Of a stretch of 64,000 bases of DNA, positions 42,670-51,100 are shown piece after piece. The notes beneath the pieces were generated by a model, which did not search any database, was not told the origin of the DNA, and saw only the letters and a program-made list of their open reading frames with translations. The stretch spans positions 16,230-80,229 of the forward strand of contig NZ_JAERRJ010000020.1 of assembly GCF_016741815.1 (NCBI RefSeq), in the 5' to 3' direction. Every line of letters starts with the position of its first letter. Within the stretch, counting starts at the first letter, position 1. The translations under genes and the position numbers were made by a program. The stretch is from Nocardia acididurans. GTDB lineage: Bacteria; Actinomycetota; Actinomycetes; Mycobacteriales; Mycobacteriaceae.

Positions 42670-44361
42670 GTGGCCCGAAAAACCCTGTCCACAGCCTGGA
42701 TTCGACATTCCCTACTGAGCGCCGCCGTCTGTGTGATCACGGTGGCGGGCCTCGGCGTGGCCGTCGCCGCGCCCTCCGACGTCTCGGTGCCCATCGAGAA
42801 ATGCCCGGCGCTGTTCGCGCTCGGCATCCAGGGCACCGGGCAATCCTCGCCCGACGCCGAGGTGACCACCGATACGGGCATGCTGTCCACCGTCTTCCGG
42901 CCCATGATGGCCGGCGCGGACGGGCTCGTCGACCGCGTCTACGTACCCTACGAGTCGTCGTTCGGCGGTGCGGTGTCCTCGGATACGACGCCCTACGCGC
43001 AGTCGGTGGCCAACGGGCTCACCCGGCTGCGGTCCATGGCGAAGCAGGTGGCGGAGCGGTGCGGCAGCACGCGGCTGGCCATCGCGGGGTATTCGCAAGG
43101 GGCGCACGTGGCTTCGCTGTTCGCCCAGGAGGTCGGACAGGGTAAGGGCGCGGTGTCCGCCGACCGGGTGGCCGGGGTCGCCCTGTTCGGGGATCCGACC
43201 CGCAATGCCGGGGAGCAACTGTTCCCCGGCAAGTCCGGGCAGACCTCGCCCGATCCCGCGCCCGGGACCTCCGGCACCGCGGTGGCGGCCCTGGAGACGC
43301 CGCCGTCGAATACCGAATCGGCGACCGGCGGGGGTATCGGAACCGACGGCAAGACGGCCGATTTCGGCAGTCTCGCCGGACGCGTCGCCAATTTCTGCAC
43401 CTCCGGCGATCTCGCCTGTGATTCGCCGACGGGTGCGCCGCTGCTCACCGCGGTCGCCAATATCGCGGGGCAGGTGCAACTTTCGGGCGGGGATCCGATC
43501 GCCTCACTGAAATCCATTGCCGAGGCGCTGGCTTTCACCTCGATCGAGACCTTCACCGATGTGGTGAACAATGATATTCAAGGCGATTCGCTGGCCGATA
43601 TCTCCTATGAGCCGACCAAAACTATTTCGCAGCGGCTGGCCGAAGCCTCCTCGCCGCTCACCACACCCGATTGGTCGAGCGCGCTGCAGGCCCTGCTGAA
43701 AGTCGGCACCATCGCGCTGAATTCGGTGGTGACCGTGGTGAAGTCCCTGCTCACGCCCACCAATATCGCCGAGATCGCCACCGCGGGACTCGCCAATCCG
43801 ATCGCCGGTCTGGCCGTGCTGGGCACCAAGGTCGTCAGCGCTGTCACGCAATTGGTGCAGCCGACCACCGTCAGCAATCTGGTGACCTCGGCGTTCACGG
43901 CCGTCACCGAGAACATCACCGACAACAAGGATCTACTCGACGCCACCACCTGGGTCCGGTATTGGAACACCTCGCAGAAGCACGATTACGCGAATGTGGC
44001 CGGAGCCGAATTCGGCGAGAGCCCAGCGGCATACGTGGGCAATTGGTTCGCGGCCCTGGCGCAGGATCTGTCCGGCTCGGCCGCGGTGGGCGCGACGCCC
44101 AGCGGCGGAAGTGACCGCACCGGTGCGGGATTGACTTTCGGCGACAGCAGTTCGGTCACCGTCACCACCTCCCCCGGCGGGCAATTCCCGCTCGGCGGAA
44201 CGGTATCCGGCACCAATCCGGTGACCACCACCATCACCAGCGGTATGCCGTTGATCGACACCTCCGCGACTGTCGGCACCACCACCGGGAACCCCACCAC
44301 CACCGGGAACGGCAATGCCGTCGTCATTCCCGGCTCCACCGCACCGCAGGCCACCCGATGA
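42670..44361 (+). CDS. Cutinase-family alpha/beta hydrolase with long C-terminal extension
   Basis: 563 residues from GTG 42670. A signal-anchor-like N-terminus (SLLSAAVCVITVAGLGVAVAAP) is followed by the cutinase domain: CPALFALGIQGTGQSSPDA and the nucleophile AIAGYSQGAHVASLF (Ser142), with a GDPTRN segment for the Asp. Most actinobacterial cutinase-like proteins (Culp) end near residue 250; this one continues for another ~300 residues with helical Val/Thr-rich segments (KVVSAVTQLVQPTTVSNLV) and a C-terminal Gly/Thr tail. Inside an operon with membrane and P-loop proteins it may be an envelope-lytic or lipid-acting factor. Confidence 0.85.
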   Translation: MARKTLSTAWIRHSLLSAAVCVITVAGLGVAVAAPSDVSVPIEKCPALFALGIQGTGQSSPDAEVTTDTGMLSTVFRPMMAGADGLVDRVYVPYESSFGGAVSSDTTPYAQSVANGLTRLRSMAKQVAERCGSTRLAIAGYSQGAHVASLFAQEVGQGKGAVSADRVAGVALFGDPTRNAGEQLFPGKSGQTSPDPAPGTSGTAVAALETPPSNTESATGGGIGTDGKTADFGSLAGRVANFCTSGDLACDSPTGAPLLTAVANIAGQVQLSGGDPIASLKSIAEALAFTSIETFTDVVNNDIQGDSLADISYEPTKTISQRLAEASSPLTTPDWSSALQALLKVGTIALNSVVTVVKSLLTPTNIAEIATAGLANPIAGLAVLGTKVVSAVTQLVQPTTVSNLVTSAFTAVTENITDNKDLLDATTWVRYWNTSQKHDYANVAGAEFGESPAAYVGNWFAALAQDLSGSAAVGATPSGGSDRTGAGLTFGDSSSVTVTTSPGGQFPLGGTVSGTNPVTTTITSGMPLIDTSATVGTTTGNPTTTGNGNAVVIPGSTAPQATR

Positions 44362-45212
44362 CTCCGCCCGACACCGACCCCAGCACCCCGCCGGACCACG
44401 ACAACTACACCGGGAACTGGGCCGACTGGATCGCCTCGGCCCCCGCCCCGGCACGCGGGCGCGGCGGCTACGACGAGCACACCGGATTCGACGATTACGA
44501 CGACGATCCGTACGACGACTGGGACGACGAGGACGAGCCACCGGAACCGGCCCCCGGGCGGGCGCCGGTCGGACGGCTCGCCCTGCAGGAACGCCGGGTC
44601 GCGGCGGCCCGGCATCGGCTCGGGGCGGCGGCCGCGCGCCGCGATTCCGACCGGTCCTGGGCGGTGCCGCTGCTCGGACTGCTCGCGGTCTTCGCGGTGG
44701 TGGCGGCCATCGCCGTGCAGGTCGCCAAGATGAGCTCCTCCGAGGAATCGGGCGCACCGCCCGCGGTGGCCCTTCCGAGCGCGGAGACCACCGGGGCGCA
44801 ACCGGTGGCCGATCCCACCGGGGCCTGCCCGAGCGAGGTCAACGGGGAACATGTGCGCGGCAACGGGACCGGGTCCAACCGGTCCGGGGCCGAGGTCATC
44901 CTCGCCGTGCAGAGCCGGTACTACGCGGACCGTTCCGGGCAGAAGGTGCGGGAGATGTTCGCGCCCGACGCGGCCGCGCCCACCGCGGCGCAGATCCAGG
45001 CCGGGATCGACACCATCCCGGCCGGGAGTGCGCACTGCGTGCAGATCATGCCGGGGCCGTTCACCGGTCAGCTGATCATGGTGGTCACCGAGACGCATCC
45101 GGACGGGACGCGGCGCACCTGGCCGCCGCAGCTGGTGCTCACCACCCTGGTCGGCGATAAGTGGTACGTGGCCTCCATCGTGCCGCTGGAGGCGGACAGC
45201 ACCCCGCGATAA
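44358..45212 (+). CDS. Single-pass membrane protein, NTF2/TcpC-like outer domain (paralogue 2)
   Basis: 284 residues from ATG 44358, overlapping the cutinase stop by ATGA. A very acidic cytoplasmic region (FDDYDDDPYDDWDDEDEP), one membrane helix (AVPLLGLLAVFAVVAAIAVQVAK, about 114-136) and an external domain with ACPSEVNGEHVRGNGTGSNRSGAEVILAVQSRYYADRSG and IPAGSAHCVQIMP. The last two motifs match the protein at 40358. Last gene of the operon. Confidence 0.72.
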   Translation: MTPPDTDPSTPPDHDNYTGNWADWIASAPAPARGRGGYDEHTGFDDYDDDPYDDWDDEDEPPEPAPGRAPVGRLALQERRVAAARHRLGAAAARRDSDRSWAVPLLGLLAVFAVVAAIAVQVAKMSSSEESGAPPAVALPSAETTGAQPVADPTGACPSEVNGEHVRGNGTGSNRSGAEVILAVQSRYYADRSGQKVREMFAPDAAAPTAAQIQAGIDTIPAGSAHCVQIMPGPFTGQLIMVVTETHPDGTRRTWPPQLVLTTLVGDKWYVASIVPLEADSTPR

Positions 45213-45240
45213 CGGCGTGACCTGCTGGTTCCGCGGCGTT

Positions 45241-45270
45241 TTGGAAGTTCGGCAGGTCATCGGCTAATGT
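45241..45270 (+). promoter_or_regulatory. Promoter of the third tRNA-Gly
   Basis: TTGGAA (45241-45246), 18-nt spacer, TAATGT (45265-45270). Same spacing and -10 as the promoter at 16839-16868. The leader that follows (TTCCTCTCGTCGCCGGGAGA) is also close to that copy. Confidence 0.65.
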
Positions 45271-45313
45271 TTCCTCTCGTCGCCGGGAGAGCCGAAAGGC
45301 CCGAACGAGACAC

Positions 45314-45386
45314 GCGGATGTAGCGCAGCTGGTAGCGCATCACCTTGCCAAGGTGAGGGTCGCGAGTTCGAATCTCGTCATCCGCT
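45314..45386 (+). tRNA. tRNA-Gly (anticodon GCC), third copy
   Basis: 73 nt, identical to the minus-strand copy at 36181-36253, including the GCGAG/CTCGT T stem. Anticodon loop TTGCCAA. Alone here: no Cys or Val tRNA follows. Confidence 0.95.
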
Positions 45387-45390
45387 CAGC

Positions 45391-45425
45391 AAGGCCCCGA
45401 TCTCCTTCCGAGATCGGGGCCTTCT
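45391..45425 (+). terminator. Terminator of the third tRNA-Gly
   Basis: GGCCCCGATCTC (45393-45404), CTTCC loop, GAGATCGGGGCC (45410-45421), then TTCTTCGTGTT. A 12-bp perfect stem extended by AAGG/CCTT pairing. Confidence 0.85.
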
Positions 45426-45522
45426 TCGTGTTCCGGACCTTCCTCGCGAACCGCCCGAGTCTGAAACATCCTCGCGCCCAGTAGATCTCGCGCACATTAG
45501 CGCGCCGACCGGCCGAGTTTCC

Positions 45523-45840
45523 ATGTACCTTCATGAGGTGACCCTGCTCAGCGCTCTCACCGACACTGTGCTCGCCCACGACACCGTGCTGGCCCAGATC
45601 AGCAACCCGACCCCGGAGACACCCCCGGTGGCCGACAAGCTCATGCGCCTGGTTCGCTACTTCACCTGGTTCGTGCTGTTGTCCGGCATCATGGGTATCA
45701 CCTACGCGGGCGGCCGCTTCGCGTGGGAGAAATGGAGCGGCGGCGGGCTCGCCTCGCCGAAGATGGTGGCCGGAGCCATGATCGGCGGCATCATCGCGAC
45801 CAGCGCGGGCACCATCATGAACGCGGCGATCGGCAGTTAG
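45523..45840 (+). CDS. Two-helix small membrane protein, VirB2/TrbC-like
   Basis: 105 residues from ATG 45523; GTG 45538 is an alternative. A short N-terminal segment with NPTPETPPVADKLMRLV, then two hydrophobic helices (YFTWFVLLSGIMGITYAGG and VAGAMIGGIIATSAGTIMNAAI) separated by an AWEKWSGGGLASPKM loop. This two-helix layout with an N-terminal extension is that of VirB2/TrbC-type pilin subunits and the small membrane proteins of actinobacterial T4SS-like loci. It lies after the tRNA-Gly terminator, apart from the operon at 39122, but in the same direction. Confidence 0.62.
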   Translation: MYLHEVTLLSALTDTVLAHDTVLAQISNPTPETPPVADKLMRLVRYFTWFVLLSGIMGITYAGGRFAWEKWSGGGLASPKMVAGAMIGGIIATSAGTIMNAAIGS

Positions 45841-45969
45841 CGCCCGTAGCCGGGCCGGCGTCTCGAGCCCGGACACGAGCTCCGGTTCGCCCGGAGTTGT
45901 CGGTCGTCGCCGCTACGCTCGTCGAACAGACTGGCGAACACGGTAGGGGCCGCATTGGCGAGTAGTGAG

Positions 45970-47145
45970 ATGGGCACGAAGCAGACCGCGGCGCGAGACG
46001 ACTCGCGCTACGGGGCATCGTTCGGGCTCGAGGACGTCAATGAGGTGCTGGCCGGGATGGTCGGCGAACAAGCCGTCGACCGGCCGCGCGACGCGGAACT
46101 CATCACCTGCCGGCTCGGGCTCGACGGCGAGAGCCCCGAAACCCTGACCGTGCTCGGCATGCGGTTCGGAGTGTCGCGAGATCGGGCCCGGCAGCTGTAC
46201 ACGCGCGCCGTCGGGAACATGGTGCGGCGCGCACAAACCACCGGCGCGCCCGACCTCGGCGTGTTCGCCGAACGGTATCCGGTGGGATGGGGTGACGAGC
46301 GGCTGGTACGCACCCTGCTCGCGGAAACCTATGCCACCGACAACGACATCGCGGCCCAGGATTGGGCGTATCTGAAGCTGCGGCTGGCCGGGCACGATCT
46401 GCAGGAGTCGAAACGGCTGGCCGGGTTCGTCTTCCAGCGCATCGCCGGATGGCAGCAGAAGGGGCGCTGGCATCTGCTCCCGCAGCAGCAGCCCGAGGAG
46501 GTGCCCGCGGGCGTGTGGAATCCGTGGCTGCGCCGCGTCGAATGGGGCGCGGGCGAACCCGCCGAGCTACCCGAGGACGCGGCGCGCACCCTCGATATCG
46601 ACGACGACGGGCGCGGGTCCATGTTCGCCGAAAAGCTCGGGCGCGAAGTCACTTTCGACACCGGACTGCAGGCGCGGCTGCTGCGGCTGCTCGACGGGAG
46701 CGAACGGGTCGACCACTTCCGCGAACTGCCCGCCGCCGTCACCTACGAGGTGGACGGGGCCGAACGGGTGCATCATCCGTTCGTGGCGGCGCAGTTCGCC
46801 GACGGCCGGGTGGTGCTCATGGACGTGATTCCGCTGGGGCAGGTCGCCTTTCACGTGAACCGGTGCAAAGCCGCGGCGGGGCGGGCGTACGCGCACGCGC
46901 ACGGGTGGGGGTGGCTGGTGTGGACCGGCGGGTCCTCCGGCGTCGCGGATCTGCTGCGCCGGGAGGTCGACGCACGGTATGAGAATCAGCTCCGGAACCG
47001 GATAGCGAGTGGACCGGTCGGATGGGACGAGCTTCGCGGATACCGGGATGAAACGGGCATCGAACTGCTCGATCTGGCCGCCATGACGCTGCGCAACGAA
47101 TGGCGCTGGGACCGTGGACCTTTCCGCCTGAGCGCCCCGCACTGA
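45970..47145 (+). CDS. Sigma-region-4-like HTH protein fused to a degenerate TnsA-like domain
   Basis: 391 residues from ATG 45970; the in-frame TTG at 45955 has a fair ribosome-binding site and is possible. Residues ~55-90 (ETLTVLGMRFGVSRDRARQLYTRAVGNMV) are a sigma-70-region-4-like helix-turn-helix. The C-terminal half (about 230-340) follows TnsA-like endonucleases in outline: a helix, FRELPAAVTYEVDG, HPFVAAQF and VVLMDVIPLGQ, then KAAAGRAYAHAHGWGWLVWTG. The nuclease residues expected at PDF and ExK are replaced (HPF, DVI), so the domain is probably non-catalytic. Function is unknown. Confidence 0.66.
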   Translation: MGTKQTAARDDSRYGASFGLEDVNEVLAGMVGEQAVDRPRDAELITCRLGLDGESPETLTVLGMRFGVSRDRARQLYTRAVGNMVRRAQTTGAPDLGVFAERYPVGWGDERLVRTLLAETYATDNDIAAQDWAYLKLRLAGHDLQESKRLAGFVFQRIAGWQQKGRWHLLPQQQPEEVPAGVWNPWLRRVEWGAGEPAELPEDAARTLDIDDDGRGSMFAEKLGREVTFDTGLQARLLRLLDGSERVDHFRELPAAVTYEVDGAERVHHPFVAAQFADGRVVLMDVIPLGQVAFHVNRCKAAAGRAYAHAHGWGWLVWTGGSSGVADLLRREVDARYENQLRNRIASGPVGWDELRGYRDETGIELLDLAAMTLRNEWRWDRGPFRLSAPH

Positions 47146-47266
47146 GCAGCGCCGCCGAATCGACCCGACCGGCGCGGCCACGTGTGCCCGCCCGCGCATG
47201 TTTGCTCGGCCCCTCTCGGGGCACGCCCAAAGACGTCTCCTTACCTCCACTCTCCGGGAAACGATC

Positions 47267-48124
47267 ATGGGTATTGCTTCGGCAGCGACGAAAGCGTTCG
47301 GCACCACGGCATCGGCGGCGGGAAACGTCGCCGGAGCTCTAGGCGGAGCGGCGGTGGGAGCCACCGCCGGGGCCGCGCGAGGAGCGGTACAGGGCGCGTA
47401 TTCCGGTGCGCGCCAGGGCGTGGGCGCGCCGACCGCCATCCTCGTCGGGACCACGGTGGCCGCGGTGACAGGGGTCGCGGAGTGGCCGCTGGTGGTGGCC
47501 GGGGGCGTCGCGGCCGGAGTGGTGTATGTCGTGAAACACGCTGGACGCCAGGGCGATTCGCGTCCCGGCGGACGCGACCAACGGGTCGAGTCAAGCGAAG
47601 AGAAGGATTCCGGCGCACCGGGCGAAGCCGCGGGTCCGGACGCTCAGGGCGTCGCGGCGGGTGCGGACGCTCAGGGCGTCGCGGCGGGTCCGGACGCTCA
47701 GGGCGTCGCGGCGGGTCCGGACGCTCAGGGCGTCGCGGCGGGTCCGGACGCTCAGGGCGTCGCGGCGGGTCCGGACGCTCAGGGCGTCGCGGCGGGTCCG
47801 GACGCTCGAGGCGGCACTACAGGTTCAGACGCTCGAGACGTCGCTACAGGTTCCGCTTCCGGCCGGGAGACGACGTCAGGCACGTCATCCAAAGCCGATG
47901 CTCAGAGCGGCGAACCGGCCGCGGGCGCGGATCGCAAGGCATCCAAGCGCGGCGGGAAGCAGACTGCCGGGGGCGATAGCGGGGCATCCGGCGCGGTGGA
48001 CAAGCGCGGGGGCACGCGGCGCACTCCGGCTCGCACCGCGCCCGCACGGTCTTCCGGTGAACCGCCGACTCCAGGCAAACCGCGCAAGCGGGCGACTTCG
48101 CGACCGGCACGCACGGGCCAGTGA
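47267..48124 (+). CDS. Membrane protein with Gly-zipper and 9-residue tandem repeats
   Basis: 285 residues from ATG 47267. The N-terminal Gly/Ala-zipper region (GALGGAAVGATAGAARGAVQ) and hydrophobic stretches (APTAILVGTTVAAVTGVAEWPLVVAGGVAAGVVYVV) lead to a disordered, charged C-terminal half. This contains about seven copies of AAGPDAQGV. The gene ends one nt inside the P-type ATPase start (TGATG), so the two are coupled and probably form one functional pair, as with small partner proteins of CtpI-like pumps. Function unknown. Confidence 0.65.
   Translation: MGIASAATKAFGTTASAAGNVAGALGGAAVGATAGAARGAVQGAYSGARQGVGAPTAILVGTTVAAVTGVAEWPLVVAGGVAAGVVYVVKHAGRQGDSRPGGRDQRVESSEEKDSGAPGEAAGPDAQGVAAGADAQGVAAGPDAQGVAAGPDAQGVAAGPDAQGVAAGPDAQGVAAGPDARGGTTGSDARDVATGSASGRETTSGTSSKADAQSGEPAAGADRKASKRGGKQTAGGDSGASGAVDKRGGTRRTPARTAPARSSGEPPTPGKPRKRATSRPARTGQ
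47627..47815 (+). repeat. 27-bp coding tandem repeat (about 7 copies)
   Basis: Seven near-identical 27-nt units encoding AAG(P/A)DAQGV, the last diverging to AAGPDARGG. Four units in the middle are identical at nucleotide level. Such high identity in synonymous positions suggests recent expansion by slippage or recombination. Confidence 0.9.
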
Positions 48125-51100
48125 TGTCGGCGCTGCGGGCGCTGCTCACCGCGCCGATCCGAATTCCCGCGCTCGCGGTGGCATCGGTGGCGGGTGCCGT
48201 CGCCACACCCGCCGTGACCGGACGCGACCTGCTCGAGGATCCGGTCGGTGCGGTGCGGCAGGTGGGCGATACGCTCCTGCGCCCGGCGATCGACACCGTG
48301 CGGCACACCCGGAAGGTCGCCGAATCCCTTGCGCGGCCGGTGGTCTCCGCGACACAGCAGGCGACCGAGCTCGTCGGGCGGCCGGTAATCATCGCGGCAC
48401 AGCAGGCGACAGAACTGGTCGGGCGGCCGGTGGTCACGGCCGGCAGGGACACCGCCGAGTGGGTGGGCAGGGCGGTTGTCACGGTGGCCGGGGAGGCCGG
48501 AGAGGCTGCGGCGCGGCAGGTGCGGGGGTTGGTGGAGCCGGTGCTGCCGGAGATGGTGACGGAGCTGGTCGATGATCTCGGGCGGGAGATGGCGGCGCTG
48601 TTGGATCCGCGCGGAGAGCGGCAGCAGCGGCGGATCAGCGTGCGGGAGAACAGGATTCATGCGGAGGTTCGGGGGCTGCGGTCGACGGCGGCGGAGCGGG
48701 TCGGAGTGGAGGTCGGGGAGGGGCTCGCGAAGGCAGAGGGGGTGCGGTGGCATCGGGTCGACGCGGTGACCGGGCGGGTCACCGTGGCGGTCGAGCCGGA
48801 GGTCTTCGGGACGGACGAACTCGTGGCCGTGCTGGAGGCGGCGGAACGGCGGGCGGGGACAGCGGAGCGGGGGTGGAGCAGACAGGTCGAGCATCCTTCC
48901 GATCGGGAAGCTGTGCTCACCTCGGCGGTGCAACTGGCGGGGGACGTGGCAGGGCTCGGAGTCGCGGCGGTGGGGGCCGCACTACCCACCGCCGCGCCGA
49001 CCCAGCTACTGCGGGCGGGAGTGGCGTTCATCGACGGGCAGCCCCGGCTCCGCGGACTGCTCGAGAGGCAGCTCGGGACGCATCGCGCCGACACCGTGCT
49101 GACACTGGGCGCAGCCCTCGGGCAGGCGCTGGACGCTCAAATCGTGGGGCTGCTGGCCGACGGGGTCACGCGCACGATCCGGCTCGTCGAGGCCGCCGCG
49201 CGCTACAGCCAGTGGCGGCGCTGGGAGGAACTGATCGCGCATCCGGATCATCCGGGCGTGCCCGACTACCGGCCGCCCGGCGAACGACCGCAACCCCTGC
49301 CGCCCGGTCCGATCGAACGCTGCGCGACCCAGGTCGGCACCGCCTCCACCCTGGTCTCACTGACCACCCTGTCCGGCGGACGCGGCCCGGCCGACGCCGC
49401 CGACGCCCTGGTCGCCGGGGTGCCCAAGGCCGCCCGCGCCGGACGCGAATCCTTCGCCGGAATCCTGGCCACCATCATGGGATCCCACGGCGTGCTCACC
49501 CTCGACCCGGGTATGTGGCGGCGGCTCGACCGCGCCTCCGCCCTCGTCGTCGACCGGCACGCCGTGCGCGGCGACCGGCCCGTCGTCCTGTCGGCCGAGA
49601 CCCGGGACAGCGGCTGGTCCACCGAACACGTGTGGAGCGCCGCCCAAAGACTGCTGTGGCACACCGGAACCGAGCTGCCCATCCCACCACCCCGCGGCCG
49701 CCACCGGGACGATCTACGACTGCTCCCGTGCGCCGAAATCGACGGCGCGGCAGCCGAATCCGACACATCGGGCGGTAACAATCCGGGGGCCGACCGCGCT
49801 GGATCCACTGGCGACCGCGCTGGATCCACTGGCGACCGCGCTGGATCCACTGGCGACAGCGCTGGATCCACTGGCGACAGCGCTGGATCCACTGGCGACA
49901 GCGCTGGATCCACTGGCGACAGCGCTGGATCCACTGGCGACAGCGCTGGGTCCACTGGCGACAGCGCCGTCACCCGCGCGAACGCAGACACTGGAAATAC
50001 GAGCACCGGCCGGCAGAGCGCACCGCGAGATCCGGACGCGCGCAACGAGTCCGGACCAGCGCACGGGGGCGAACGCGGGGATCCGGTGTGGCACTACCTG
50101 TTCGACGGGGAACGGATCGCGGGGCGGGTGCTGATCGGGCAGGAGTTGCATCCGGAGGCGGTGGGGCTGCTGTCGGCGGCGCGGAAGACCGGGCTACGGG
50201 TGGTGTTGATCGGAGACGATTCGACGCGTGAATTGCGGCGCAGCGCCGATGAATTCGTGGCTGCCGGGGGCTCCGAGACGGAGCTGGTGCGGAAGCTGCA
50301 GGGGCAGGGACATGTGGTCGCGGTACTGAGCGGCCGGGCGCATCGCGCCTTGGGTGCGGCCGATTTGGGCATCGGGCTGGCCGAAGGGCAGGGGAAGGAA
50401 CTGCGGGTGCCGTGGCAAGCCGACGTGGTCTGCCCGGATCTCGCCTGTGCGCGAAGGATTGTCGCGGCGGTGGGGGCGGCGCGCGAGATCAGCGCCCGGG
50501 GGCGGGTGCTGACCTTGTCGGCGGCCACGCTGAGCGGACTGCTGCTCGCCAGCGGGCCGAGCCGTGCCCGGCCCGCACTGGCGACCTCGCCCGTGCACAC
50601 CGCCACCCTGATCGGAATCGCCGGTGGGGTCATGGCGGGGCGGCGGGCCGGACGCGCGGATACGGAAACGCCGGTGCCACTGGTGCCCTGGCACGCACTG
50701 GAACCCGACGAGGTGCTGTCGCGACTGCCCGTGACCGAGCGGGACGAGCGGCCGCACCATCGTGCCGCCACCGCGGGTGCGCTGCGGACGCTGCAGCGGT
50801 TCGCCGCGCCCGCACAGACCGTGCGCGAATTCGGCGGGCAGATCCGCAAGGAGCTGGAGGATCCGCTGACACCGCTGCTCGCGGTCGGGGCGGTCGCCTC
50901 CGCCATGCTCGGCTCCCCCACCGACGCCCTCCTCGTCGGCTCGGTGCTCGGGCTCAATGCCGTCGTCTCGGCCCTGCAGCGCCGCCGCGCCGGACAATCG
51001 CTGCACCGGCTGCTCGTCGGCGAGCGGCTGCTCGCCCACCGCATCGCCCCGGCCACCGACGGCCACCCCACCGACGGTGACCGAGCCACCGCGAGTGCTA

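Noticed and set aside
45955..45969. TTG start for the sigma/TnsA-like protein
   Set aside because: Possible, with TAGGGG upstream, but TTG is rare and the ATG 15 nt downstream is at least as likely; listed as the alternative.
36093..48124. Integrative and conjugative element at the tRNA genes
   Set aside because: No integrase, excisionase, relaxase or VirB4/TraB-like ATPase is present and no tRNA 3' end repeat (attL/attR) was found besides whole tRNA copies. Secretion-like genes alone do not make an ICE.
47627..49959. CRISPR array suspected from direct repeats
   Set aside because: The 27-bp and 21-bp units are contiguous with no spacers and are in frame inside coding sequences, so they are protein repeats.
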